Assembly: GCA_041391125.1 (NCBI GenBank)
Contig: JAWKON010000013.1
Location: 96,999 to 160,998 of the forward strand
Source of the DNA: JACKBC01 sp041391125
Lineage (GTDB): Bacteria > Chloroflexota > Anaerolineae > Caldilineales > Caldilineaceae
Direction: 5' to 3'
DNA length: 64,000 bases
The notes under the pieces: generated by a model
The model's database searches: none
Seen by the model: only the letters and a program-made list of their open reading frames with translations
What the model was told of the DNA's origin: nothing
Translations under genes and position numbers: made by a program
Shown: positions 47,758 to 55,967 of the stretch, one piece after another
How the letters are laid out: the number at the start of each line of letters is the position of its first letter
How positions within the stretch are numbered: position 1 is the first letter of the stretch

Positions 47758-48615
47758 TTATCTCTCAAACGTAACGCTGGCATAGTACTCGCCGTCCAGG
47801 GCGCTGCTGGGCAGCCACATGCTGCGCATGGCGCTTTCGGCCTGGTTTTTGGTGGCGCCGGCCAGGCGCAAATGCAGGGTTTGGCCGTCGGCCTCAATTG
47901 CGGGATTGGGCTGGATCAGCACCAGATCGCGCACGAAGAAGGGACGTTCGTAATCCTTGAAGGTTGAGCGGGACGGGCTGTTCCAAAAACGGGCAGATTG
48001 GCGATTGAGCACCACTTCGCTGTAAAGATCGACAATGGGGACGCGGGCGCCCGGTGCGGCTTTGCGTTCCTTTTTCGCGTGCCATTTTTGCCAGGCGGCA
48101 TAAAGTTCTTGCATAAAGGCGGGGCCATCGATCGCGCGGCCGAGGATGGCCTTTTTCTGGGCATCGAACGCTTTGGTAATGGCGGAGAGCGATAGCGGAA
48201 TGGGCCGCGTCAGCGCTTCTTTGCCATAGAACCACTGGGCTTTGCGGGCGCCAATGTCGATCTGTAACACGAGTTCGCCAATCACCAATTGGGGTGGGCG
48301 ACCTTCCACCGTTTCGCCGCGCTGCTCGAACAGTTCTTTGAGGTTGCGGGCGAATTCAAAGGCCAATGCATCCAGCGCGGCGCGCGTCTCCTGTTCAAAA
48401 GCAGAGACGGCTTGCCGAAAGCTGTGGTCATCGAGCAGTTCAGCGGCTTGGGCCAGCTTGTTGTGAACCTTTTGCATGGCCAGGGCGTCGGCTTTTTCCT
48501 CACCGGCCAACTTGGCCGCTTGTGTTAAGGCGACGGTGGCGGCCTTGAGCGCTTTGAAACGCGGGTCAAGTTCGGATTGGGTGTTCTTTAGGGTATCCAG
48601 AAGCGATGAATTCAT
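47758..48615 (-). CDS. Hypothetical protein, first gene of the ATPase/helicase cassette
   Basis: A 285-residue protein I do not recognise. Residues 1-110 are strongly helical and rich in Ala, Lys, Glu and Gln (coiled-coil-like: KAATVALTQAAKLAGEEKADALAMQ). Residues 110-285 are mixed alpha/beta, with GELVLQIDIGARKAQWFYG near residue 115 and RPFFVRDLVLIQPNP near residue 230. No catalytic motif is seen. It is followed on the same strand by the two ATPase genes and the helicase gene with short gaps, so it probably belongs to the same complex, perhaps as the protein that recognises a target. Confidence 0.6.
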   Translation of the reverse strand: MNSSLLDTLKNTQSELDPRFKALKAATVALTQAAKLAGEEKADALAMQKVHNKLAQAAELLDDHSFRQAVSAFEQETRAALDALAFEFARNLKELFEQRGETVEGRPPQLVIGELVLQIDIGARKAQWFYGKEALTRPIPLSLSAITKAFDAQKKAILGRAIDGPAFMQELYAAWQKWHAKKERKAAPGARVPIVDLYSEVVLNRQSARFWNSPSRSTFKDYERPFFVRDLVLIQPNPAIEADGQTLHLRLAGATKNQAESAMRSMWLPSSALDGEYYASVTFER

Positions 48616-48838
48616 GGGTGCTCTTTACTGTTTTCTTCTATGTGGCGTCAATACATGTCAACGCCGCGAACGTGGTAGATTGGGTTTTCTGTCCAGAACT
48701 TCGTATAAACATTATAAATATGGATACAGTAACGGTCAAACTGTTTGATAGATAGTGAGGAAAACCATCTATGGGGGAGCTTCGTCAATCATGTGCAGCT
48801 TATTTTCATTCACGCTAATTTTTCATCGACCCGACAGT

Positions 48839-48928
48839 TTTAACGCAAGAGCCGCAAATGACGCAAGGGACGCTAACGAAGAAGAACAACGCTGGCGCCT
48901 TTTGCGCCCGTTGCGTCGTTTGCGTTAA
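48839..48928. repeat. Hairpin of AACGCAAG words
   Basis: TAACGCAAGAGCCGCAAATGACGCAAGG on the left faces CCCGTTGCGTCGTTTGCGTTAA on the right (about 48907-48928). It resembles 42141-42214. The gap 48616-49106 otherwise shows only AATCTGT words near 48955-49045. Confidence 0.6.
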
Positions 48929-49106
48929 ATTTCCCATACACAATCGGATTATTTGAGTGATTGTTTTCTAAATCTACTATAGTCGTCCTCAAATTTTCCG
49001 AGCGCGCAAACAACTTTTTAATCTGTACAATCTGTTGAGCAAAATCCCCCACTTCCATGTCCGAAAACGGCGAGACTTGATCGGTTTCCCGTGTTATAAT
49101 TGGGGC

Positions 49107-50492
49107 ATGACAAACAATACAGCACCAACCAATTCACTCAATACCGACATATGTTATCAAGCCCTAGTGAGCAAAGACACCCGCTTCGACGGCAAGTTTT
49201 TTGTGGGCGTGGCCAGCACCGGCATCTATTGCCGCACGGTCTGCACGGCCAAGACGCCGCGCCGCGAAAATTGCACCTTTTATCCCAGCGCGGCGGCCGC
49301 GGAACAGGCTGGTTTTCGCCCCTGTTTGCGCTGCCGGCCCGAGCTGGCGCCCGGCAATTCGCAGATCGACGCCGTGAGCCGGCTGGCCGGCGCCGCCGCC
49401 GGACGCATTGAAGAGGGCGCGCTGACCGAGCAGAGTGTGGCCGATCTGGCGTTGGAGCTGGGCGTCAGCGAGCGCCACCTGCGCCGGGTGATCCAGAGCG
49501 AGTTTGGCGTTTCGCCCGTCGATCTGGCCCAAACCCAGCGCCTGCTGCTGGCCAAACGGTTGCTCACAGACACCAATTTGCCCATCATCGACGTGGCTTT
49601 TGCCAGCGGCTTTGCCAGCCTGCGCCGCTTTAATGCCCTCTTCAAGGAACGCTATCGGCTCAACCCCAGCCAATTGCGCAAACAGCGCGGTGCGGAAACC
49701 GTGCCGGAAACGCTGATCTGTGAGCTGGCCTATCGTCCTCCGCTGGATTGGGCCGGACTGCTGGAGTTTTTGGGACAGCGGTTGTTGCCCGGCGTGGAGG
49801 CCATTGAGGGGAGCCTCTATCTGCGCACCGTGCAATTGAGAAAACAGCGGGGGTGGATTGGCGTGAAACCAGCCAAGGGCAAAGACGCCTTGCGCGCCGA
49901 GCTATCCGCTGCGCTGGCGCCCATGCTGCTGCCGTTGCTGACGCGGGTCAAGCGCCTCTTCGATCTAGCCGCCGATCCCGCCCAAATCGAACAGCGGCTG
50001 GGCGATCTGGCTGCCGCACGACCGGGCCTACGCGCCCCCGCCGCCTTTGATGGCTGGGAAACCGCGCTGCAAACACTCTGCCCTGTAGGACAAGTTTCCA
50101 AACTTGTCCAAACGCTGGGCCAACCAATTCAGACGCCATTCGCCCAGCTCACCCACCTGACGCCCACCGCGCAGCAAGTGGCGGCCGCGCCAGAAGTTTG
50201 GGATACGATTGATTGGCCGGGCGTTTGCCAGTTAGCGCAGGCCGTGCAGTCGCAACAGCTTGTGCTCAGCCCCGGCGCCGATGTGGAACAGGTCACTCAC
50301 TTTCTGCGCGCCCAGCTCAACCTGGCCGAACCGACTGTCCAATATCTGGCCATGCGCGCCCTGGCCTGGCCCGACGCCCTGCCGCAGATCGACCCCGTAA
50401 CGGGCGCATCCATACCGGCAGATTATTTGAAACAATCCGAAACCTGGCGCCCCTGGCGCGCCTATGCGGCATTACATTTGTGGAAACAATAG
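49107..50492 (+). CDS. Ada-AlkA fusion (alkylation response regulator / 3-methyladenine glycosylase)
   Basis: The 461-residue protein has three parts. An Ada methyl-phosphotriester acceptor domain (residues 1-75) has zinc cysteines at STGIYCRTVCTAKT and CLRCRPELAPG. An AraC-type HTH region (about 85-180) contains SVADLALELGVSERHLRRV. An AlkA-type DNA glycosylase part (about 200-461) follows. In the last part a palindromic repeat encodes CPVGQVSKL (about residues 326-334), exactly where the helix with GQQVSVAAA normally sits. The helix-hairpin-helix motif reads LNLAEPTVQYLAMRAL, without its glycines. An Asp in LPQIDPVT occupies the catalytic position. The glycosylase half may therefore be impaired. 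The start is ATG 49107. ogt follows 118 bases on. Confidence 0.85.
   Translation: MTNNTAPTNSLNTDICYQALVSKDTRFDGKFFVGVASTGIYCRTVCTAKTPRRENCTFYPSAAAAEQAGFRPCLRCRPELAPGNSQIDAVSRLAGAAAGRIEEGALTEQSVADLALELGVSERHLRRVIQSEFGVSPVDLAQTQRLLLAKRLLTDTNLPIIDVAFASGFASLRRFNALFKERYRLNPSQLRKQRGAETVPETLICELAYRPPLDWAGLLEFLGQRLLPGVEAIEGSLYLRTVQLRKQRGWIGVKPAKGKDALRAELSAALAPMLLPLLTRVKRLFDLAADPAQIEQRLGDLAAARPGLRAPAAFDGWETALQTLCPVGQVSKLVQTLGQPIQTPFAQLTHLTPTAQQVAAAPEVWDTIDWPGVCQLAQAVQSQQLVLSPGADVEQVTHFLRAQLNLAEPTVQYLAMRALAWPDALPQIDPVTGASIPADYLKQSETWRPWRAYAALHLWKQ
50084..50110. repeat. TGTAGGACAAG palindrome inside the AlkA coding region
   Basis: GGACAAGTTTCCAAACTTGTCC is a perfect palindrome preceded by TGTA. The same unit (GGACAAGTTGGAAACTTGTCC) occurs at 51191-51215, about 1.1 kb away, after ogt. 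Here it is in frame and codes for CPVGQVSKL. Confidence 0.8.
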
Positions 50493-50573
50493 AATTTACG
50501 ATCTCAGATTTACGATTTACGAGTGATCTCGTCGACGAGTAGATTCGTAAATCGTACATCGTAATTCGTACAT
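50492..50573. repeat. TTTACGA-family hairpin
   Basis: AATTTACGATCTCAGATTTACG and TTTACGAGTGATCTCGTCGACG on the left face GTAGATTCGTAAATCG and TACATCGTAATTCGTAC on the right. It begins at the stop of the Ada-AlkA gene and ends before the ogt ribosome site. It belongs to the same family as 47567-47757. Confidence 0.65.
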
Positions 50574-50609
50574 GGAATCGTGCAAACCCCAATTTACAGG
50601 AGATACTCC

Positions 50610-51188
50610 ATGATCTTTTACACCTATTTCGACAGTCCGCTGGAACCGCTGCTGCTCATTTCAGATGGGCAGGCGTTGACCGGGCTCTTTATGGTGGAGC
50701 AGAAATATGGCCCCGAAGTGAGCGCTGATTGGGTCGAAGATGAGAATGCTGCGCCTTTTCCACGGGCCAAAGCGCAACTGGACGCCTACTTCCGCGGCGA
50801 ATTGGCCGACTTTGATCTGCCATTGGCGCCGCAGGGCACGGACTTCCAACGCACCGTCTGGCGCGAATTGACGCACATTCCCTTTGGCGCCACCATTTCA
50901 TACGGCGAGCTGGCCCAGCGCATCGACAATCCCAAAGCGGTGCGCGCCGTAGGGCTGGCCAATGGCCGCAACCCCATCTCGATCATCGTGCCGTGCCACC
51001 GGGTCATCGGCGCCAATGGTGCGCTGACGGGATATGGCGGCGGACTGCACCGCAAAGTTGCGCTGCTTACTTTCGAATCTACCGTGCGTGCGCAAGGACC
51101 GGTGGCGTTCGATGAGGCCGCCGCCACCGTTCAAGCCAGCGCACACGACAAACTTTCGCCTCAACTGAAGCTGCCGTTGGCCGGATAA
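50610..51188 (+). CDS. ogt: Methylated-DNA--protein-cysteine methyltransferase
   Basis: The 192-residue protein carries the suicide methyl-acceptor motif IIVPCHRVIG (Cys about residue 131), followed by LTGYGGGLHRKVALLTFE. It removes O6-methylguanine lesions by taking the methyl group on the Cys. An N-terminal ribonuclease-like domain covers residues 1-80. The start at ATG 50610 has AGGAG upstream. The gene follows the Ada-AlkA fusion on the same strand; together they form an alkylation-damage module. The C-terminal 30 residues after SAHDKL exceed the usual length. Confidence 0.95.
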   Translation: MIFYTYFDSPLEPLLLISDGQALTGLFMVEQKYGPEVSADWVEDENAAPFPRAKAQLDAYFRGELADFDLPLAPQGTDFQRTVWRELTHIPFGATISYGELAQRIDNPKAVRAVGLANGRNPISIIVPCHRVIGANGALTGYGGGLHRKVALLTFESTVRAQGPVAFDEAAATVQASAHDKLSPQLKLPLAG

Positions 51189-51190
51189 CT

Positions 51191-51279
51191 TGTAGGACAA
51201 GTTGGAAACTTGTCCCTCTTCTCAAAACGATTTTACACACAAGTTCAAACATGACCGGCAACTCGCAGTTGCCGGTCAT
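51191..51279. terminator. Two consecutive hairpins after ogt
   Basis: The first hairpin is the GGACAAG palindrome (51195-51215). The second pairs ATGACCGGCAACT (51251-51263) with AGTTGCCGGTCAT (51267-51279) around CGC. They lie between ogt and the DUF1203 gene and probably stop transcription, though no clear T-run follows. An ACACAAAA word tract follows at 51345-51378. Confidence 0.5.
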
Positions 51280-51389
51280 ATCAATGCCACTCACAAGAGT
51301 TGGCCGAGCTTTCGCGCGGCCAATTGTCGGATGCGCAATAGCCACAAAAACACAAAACACACAAATAAAACACAAAAATGGAGATTCCT

Positions 51390-51866
51390 ATGGACACCAT
51401 TCGCTTTATCGCCATGCCCACTGCCGCTGTGGAAGCCCTGCAATCTGGGCAGCCGGACGCCAACGGACAAGCGCCGGAACGCCACATTTCAGATGGTGAT
51501 GGCGTTCCTTGTCGCCACTGCCTGACCGATGTGGCCAAGGGCGAACCCTATTTGGTTCTGCACTATCGGCCCTTTCCTGCACCGCAGCCCTATGCCGAAA
51601 GCGGCCCCATTTTCCTGCACGCCGATGCCTGCCCGCGCTATGCCGAAACAGCGGCGACGCCACCCATTTTTCTGTGTCGGGCGGATGTGCTGCTGCGCGG
51701 GTATAACAGCGAGCACCGCATTGTGTACGGCACGGGACAGGTGGTGAAGACGGGCGATATTGTCAGCGCGGTCCAACATATTTTTGAGCGTCCAGATGTG
51801 GCCTATATTCATGCCCGGTCCACCACCAACAATTGCTATCAGTGCCGAATCGAGCGGGGAAATTGA
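51390..51866 (+). CDS. DUF1203 domain protein
   Basis: The 158-residue protein matches the DUF1203 family: CRHCL near residue 41, GEPYLVLHYRPF (about residue 52), a central GPIFLHADACPRY (about residue 70) and C-terminal VAYIHARSTTNNCYQCR. The family is uncharacterised. AGATTCCT with GGAGA precedes ATG 51390, so the longer start at 51378 is less likely. The EamA gene starts 9 bases after its stop. Confidence 0.8.
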   Translation: MDTIRFIAMPTAAVEALQSGQPDANGQAPERHISDGDGVPCRHCLTDVAKGEPYLVLHYRPFPAPQPYAESGPIFLHADACPRYAETAATPPIFLCRADVLLRGYNSEHRIVYGTGQVVKTGDIVSAVQHIFERPDVAYIHARSTTNNCYQCRIERGN

Positions 51867-51874
51867 GACACTTT

Positions 51875-52816
51875 ATGAAAAGCATCGACCTGATTTACCT
51901 TTTCGTTTTGGCCGCACTTTGGGGCGCTTCCTACTTGTTCATGCGCATGGCCGGGCCAGTATTGGGCTCCATTGTGACGATGACGTTACGCGTTTGCATT
52001 GCGGCGGCGGCGCTTTGGCTGTATGTCTATTTGGCGCGCAAACAGCCGGATTGGCGACGGCATTGGAAACAGTTTCTCATTTTGGGCGCGCTCAACAACG
52101 CCATCCCGTTTGTGCTGATTACCAACGCCGTCATCGACCTCAACGCGTCGGTGGCGGCCATTCTCAACGCCACCACGCCGCTCTTTACGGCCGTGGTGGC
52201 GGCGGTATGGATGCAGGAAGCGTTTGGGGTGCGCAAAGGCGTGGGCGTTTTGCTGGGCATTGCCGGCGTGTCGATCCTCATGGGGTGGAGCCCGCTGCCG
52301 CTTAATCAGCGCGTGCTCCTGGCGGCGCTGCAAGCCATCATCGCCGCCATTTCCTATGGGTTTGCGGCGGTCTATGCGCGCACGCGCTTTCGGGGTGTCG
52401 CGCCATTGCACACGGCGGTGGGCCAACTCAGCGGATCCAGTTTGTTGTTGATCCCTTTGGGCGTGGCGTCGGCTCCAGCGCAATGGCCGGGATGGCATGT
52501 TGGGCTTGCCGTGCTGGGGTTGGCGCTGCTCTCTACGGCGCTGGCGTATCTGATCTACTTTCGGCTCATTATCAGCGCCGGCGCCACCCAGGCCGCCACG
52601 GTTACATTCTTGATTCCCTTTTTCAGCGTGCTATGGGGGCGCGTCTTTCTCAATGAGCCGCTCAGCGTGGGCATGTTTATGGGGCTGGGGGTGATTTTGG
52701 TCAGCGTTTGGCTGGTGTTGGGAATACATCCACCTCCACGCTCATCCCCCAGCGCAACCCGTCCGGCTGCTCATCCAGCGTCACCACCACCGTGTAAACC
52801 ACGTCACCGCCGATGA
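51875..52816 (+). CDS. EamA/DMT-family transporter
   Basis: The 313-residue protein has ten predicted hydrophobic helices in two repeats of five, the EamA drug/metabolite transporter plan. It opens LIYLFVLAALWGASYLFMRMAGP and includes the second-repeat start LAALQAIIAAISYGFAAVYAR near residue 150. Substrates vary widely (amino acids, metabolites), so none is assigned. The natural end is near VWLVLG (about 52720). The frame continues with PPPRSSPSATRPAA to 52816, antisense to the 3' end of the HlyD gene, so the stop may have been lost. ATG 51875 is chosen because MKSIDLIYL is the usual start. Confidence 0.85.
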   Translation: MKSIDLIYLFVLAALWGASYLFMRMAGPVLGSIVTMTLRVCIAAAALWLYVYLARKQPDWRRHWKQFLILGALNNAIPFVLITNAVIDLNASVAAILNATTPLFTAVVAAVWMQEAFGVRKGVGVLLGIAGVSILMGWSPLPLNQRVLLAALQAIIAAISYGFAAVYARTRFRGVAPLHTAVGQLSGSSLLLIPLGVASAPAQWPGWHVGLAVLGLALLSTALAYLIYFRLIISAGATQAATVTFLIPFFSVLWGRVFLNEPLSVGMFMGLGVILVSVWLVLGIHPPPRSSPSATRPAAHPASPPPCKPRHRR

Positions 52817-54041
52817 TCGACGCCTGGGGCGCAATGCGCAGCACGCGGCCGGTCAGCTCCGTATTCAGTGCTTCCACGAAGACCGTGGCGCTCTGCCCGG
52901 GCGCCACGCCGTCGATATCGCGTTCGCTGAAATCGGTGGTTTCCACCTGGAGCCGGGTCAGATCGGCCAGGGTCAGTACGGCGGCGCCGGGTTGCGCCAT
53001 CTCGCCAGCGTTCAGGTCGAGGACTGTCACCGTGCCGGTGAAGGGGGCGCGCAGGGTCAGATTCGCCAATTCGGTTTCGGCGCGGGCCAGGTCGGCTTCG
53101 GCTTGGGTGACGGTGGCGGCGGTGGATGCAATCGTTTCATCGCGCGCGGAGGCGGTCAACAAATCGAGCTGAGCCTGGGCCGCGCGCAGTTGAGCCTGCG
53201 CCGCCGCGATCTGGTTCTGCGAGCCGGGGTTGAGCAGGCGATCCAGCGTGGCTTCGGCCTGCTGGACGCGCGCCCGCGCCGCTGCCGCCACATCACTGGT
53301 GGGGCCGCTGTACAGGGCATCATAGCGGGCCTGCGCGGCTTCGAGATTATTGGTAGCCTCCTGCAACTGGCGGCTTTCGGGCAATGCGCCAATATCGTTG
53401 CGCCAGGAAACGAGATTGTAGGCAGAGCGGGCCTGCTGAACCGCGGCTTTGGCGTTGGAAAGTGCGGCCAGCGCATTGATGCGGTCCGCTTCGGTGGGGC
53501 CGCTGGTGAGCTGTTGCTGCGTCGCTCGCGCCGCCGCCAGCTCGAAACGGGCCGCCATCACCTCTGCGGTGCGGGCGGCCTCGGTCAACTGCGCAAGTTG
53601 GGCGGCTGCCACATCCACGGCGGCCTGGGCAATGGCAATTTCCTGCTCGCGCGGGCCGGTCACCAGCGCCGAGAGTTGGGCCTGCGCCTGAAAAAGGCCG
53701 GCCTGGGCGCGCGTCACCGCGGCCTGCGCCAACGCATCTTCCTGGATCACCAACGGATCACCCATATCCACCGTGTCGCCAACTTGGACCAGCACTTGCT
53801 GAATGCGCCCCGTTGTGGGGAAGCTCAATATGGCTTTCTGCGCCGGTACAATTTCACCCGATGCCGTGGCGCCGGTGCGCGTCGGTCCAGTGTCGGGGTT
53901 TGCCAGCGGTGTGACCACGGGGGTGGGCGTCGGCGCGGGTTGGCGGTTACAGGCGGCCAGGGTAAATAGCAAGAGGAGAGCGAGCCACAAAATTCTTAGG
54001 ACGCTTCTCAAAAAGGTGCAGGATCTTGGACTGGTCAACAT
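52701..54041 (-). CDS. HlyD/MacA-family efflux adaptor lipoprotein
   Basis: The 446-residue protein starts at ATG 54041 and has a lipoprotein signal with the lipobox LAAC (FTLAACNRQP). It shows the periplasmic-adaptor layout: a beta/lipoyl part (ILSFPTTGRIQQVLVQVGDTVDMGDPL), a long coiled-coil hairpin from about residue 85 to 290 full of Ala/Gln heptads, a second lipoyl half (LRAPFTGTVTVLDLNAGEMAQPG) and a barrel region. In MacAB-like systems it couples the ABC transporter to the envelope. The permease and ATPase genes lie upstream on the same strand. Its 3' end overlaps the EamA gene tail-to-tail. Confidence 0.9.
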   Translation of the reverse strand: MLTSPRSCTFLRSVLRILWLALLLLFTLAACNRQPAPTPTPVVTPLANPDTGPTRTGATASGEIVPAQKAILSFPTTGRIQQVLVQVGDTVDMGDPLVIQEDALAQAAVTRAQAGLFQAQAQLSALVTGPREQEIAIAQAAVDVAAAQLAQLTEAARTAEVMAARFELAAARATQQQLTSGPTEADRINALAALSNAKAAVQQARSAYNLVSWRNDIGALPESRQLQEATNNLEAAQARYDALYSGPTSDVAAAARARVQQAEATLDRLLNPGSQNQIAAAQAQLRAAQAQLDLLTASARDETIASTAATVTQAEADLARAETELANLTLRAPFTGTVTVLDLNAGEMAQPGAAVLTLADLTRLQVETTDFSERDIDGVAPGQSATVFVEALNTELTGRVLRIAPQASIIGGDVVYTVVVTLDEQPDGLRWGMSVEVDVFPTPAKR

Positions 54042-54216
54042 GGGGGTGAAACGTAGGTGCGCAGATGCCGCACGAGCAGATAAACGTGCGGCATCCCTGC
54101 CGCACCTACGTTTCCATAATGTCGCTGGACGAGCGCAAACGGCGCGCATTTTGAAGAAAATTGTGGAGGTGCCAAAAGGTTCTTGCATGGGTAACGGGCC
54201 AGTCTATGTTGGATAT

Positions 54217-55026
54217 CAGTTGATGGCGGCGGTCATGGTCCACTGGGTGGCAGCCAGCCCCATATATTTGAGAATGCGCGGATATACGTCCGCATCGTCC
54301 ACAAAGGACCATTCGTTGATGACTTTAAGACCGGGCGCAAGTTCAACTTCGCGCCGCTTTTGACGCCAAAGTTATACGCGGCGCCGGCGGTCCACGCCCA
54401 TTTTTGATCTGAACTTCATTTCCGCCACCTTCTTCCACAGGCCGCGCGATATTTTTCGGTCACAACTCGAAGACGAGCTGGAGTCCGCAAATTTGGCCGC
54501 AACCTGTTGAAACAGCTCGATGACGGCGGGCTGGGGCAGATACATAAAGAGGCCTTCGCCACCAAGACGACTAAGGATTGTTGGTGGCGGTCACTTGGTC
54601 AATCCAGGCCATCCAAGACCGACGCGCCCAATCACTTCATACTCCAGCTCATCTGCCAACACGGCTTGCTTCAACTCGATAACGGCGGGCAACCAGATCA
54701 ATGTACCAGACAGTTGACATTTGATCCGCCAAAAGCGTGTCAAAACCACAGCCCAAGCGATCACAGTGCAGCCAGGGTGCGCGGTAATGTAGGTGTTGAC
54801 GATGGCGTCGGCATTGGCGGGCGCGGATGGCAATATGGCTGGGTCAGCACCCGCGATAATTTGCGCTCAAAAATTTGCTGCACAGCGGCGTCTTTTGCTG
54901 GCGGGCGCAAACGTCTGGAAACAGACCGCCGCCATGATCAATCAGCGGCGGGCGGCGATGCGCTTCGATGACGTAAAGGCTGCGCAGCGTGATAACGGCG
55001 GTTTTGGAGACGTTGGATAGGTTCAT
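54217..55026 (-). pseudogene. Leucine carboxyl methyltransferase-family SAM methyltransferase, frameshifted
   Basis: Fragments in different frames build one 270-residue protein typical of the LCM/PPM1-like bacterial methyltransferases. The start MNLSNVSKTAVITLRSLYV is at ATG 55026. The SAM-binding motif LGCGFDT appears in another frame around 54740-54765. ELKQAVLADELEYEVIG lies near 54640. The end NEWSFVDDADVYPRILKYMG continues to TGA 54217-54219. At least four frame changes occur. The family makes O-methyl esters on small molecules or proteins, often in secondary metabolism. It sits inside the efflux operon, between the ATPase and the adaptor genes. Confidence 0.65.
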
Positions 55027-55242
55027 ATGATGGATTGTTTGCGGGGCGGAGCCGCTCCGCCCCATCAAGCTAAGTGGCGGATGCTCGACAAGGTAGCGAA
55101 CGGCGGCTGGCAGGCCGCGGCAGTAGGCAGCCGTATCGAAACCAGAGTGAAAGGTCGATCTGCTGGGTCTCGACGCCACCGCCGCAGCCACTGACCGGCA
55201 GGTTCTGTCTCACGCCATTCCTTACCCTAGCGCTTCCATTGC

Positions 55243-55886
55243 TCACCGACCGTCACGCATGGTGACGCGCGCGGCCATGACGCGGAATGGGTATGGCGAT
55301 AAAGGCGGCGCCGGTCTCCTGATTGAGCCGCTGCATGATCCCGGCGGCCTGCTGGCACATTGGCGGTGTCCAGGCTGGCGGTGGGTCATCGGCCAGCACC
55401 GCTGCGGAGCGGGCGGGGGGCCAGGCGCGCGGGCAATGGCCACGCGCCGCTGCTGGCCGCCGCTGGAGCTGGTCCGGGCGATAAGCGAGCGCAGTCGGCC
55501 AGCCCCACGGCCTCCAGCATCTGCATGACGCGCTGCTTGCGCCTCCTTAGCGCTGGTCCCGTTGAGCAGCAGCGGCAGCTCCATTTTCATAGGCGCTGAG
55601 CACCGGCACCAGGGCGAAAAATTGAAAGATAAAGCCAATGACGTCGCGGCGCAGGTCCGCGCGCTGGTTGGCGGTAAAGCGAGTCACGTCCTGCCGTTGA
55701 TTTTGATCGCCGCCGGCACATTCACCAGACAGCCCATGAGCTGTCGCGCAGTGCCGCCCACCAACCCGGAGGGTCAGGACCAGCGCCACCACCCTCCACG
55801 GCCACATCCACCCCATCCAGCGCCTGCGCTTCCACTTCGCCCACGCGATAAATTTTCGACGCATTTTCTACTTGAATCACAGACAT
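55243..55886 (-). pseudogene. MacB/LolD-type ABC transporter ATPase, frameshifted
   Basis: The N-terminus SVIQVENASKIYRVGEVEAQ is clear from ATG 55886. Further pieces are ADLRRDVIGFIFQFFALVPVLSAYE (Q-loop region, about 55640-55710), the signature SSGGQQRRVAIARA (about 55420-55465), and remnants of Walker B and the H-loop. The Walker A glycine loop is not readable. Frame changes occur about every 60-100 bases. It would power the FtsX-type permeases encoded upstream. An error-rich assembly stretch or advanced decay can both explain it. Confidence 0.7.
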
Positions 55887-55967
55887 GGTTTGACTCTGGG
55901 TTGTGGATTTGGGGATCAGGACTGGGGATTGGGGACTGGGAGCAGTGATCCCGTGAGACCCAATCCC

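Noticed and set aside
42238..48615. Calling the cassette a BREX system
   Set aside because: Only BrxD-like and BrxHI-like parts are visible; PglX, PglZ, BrxC, BrxA and BrxB are absent from the window.
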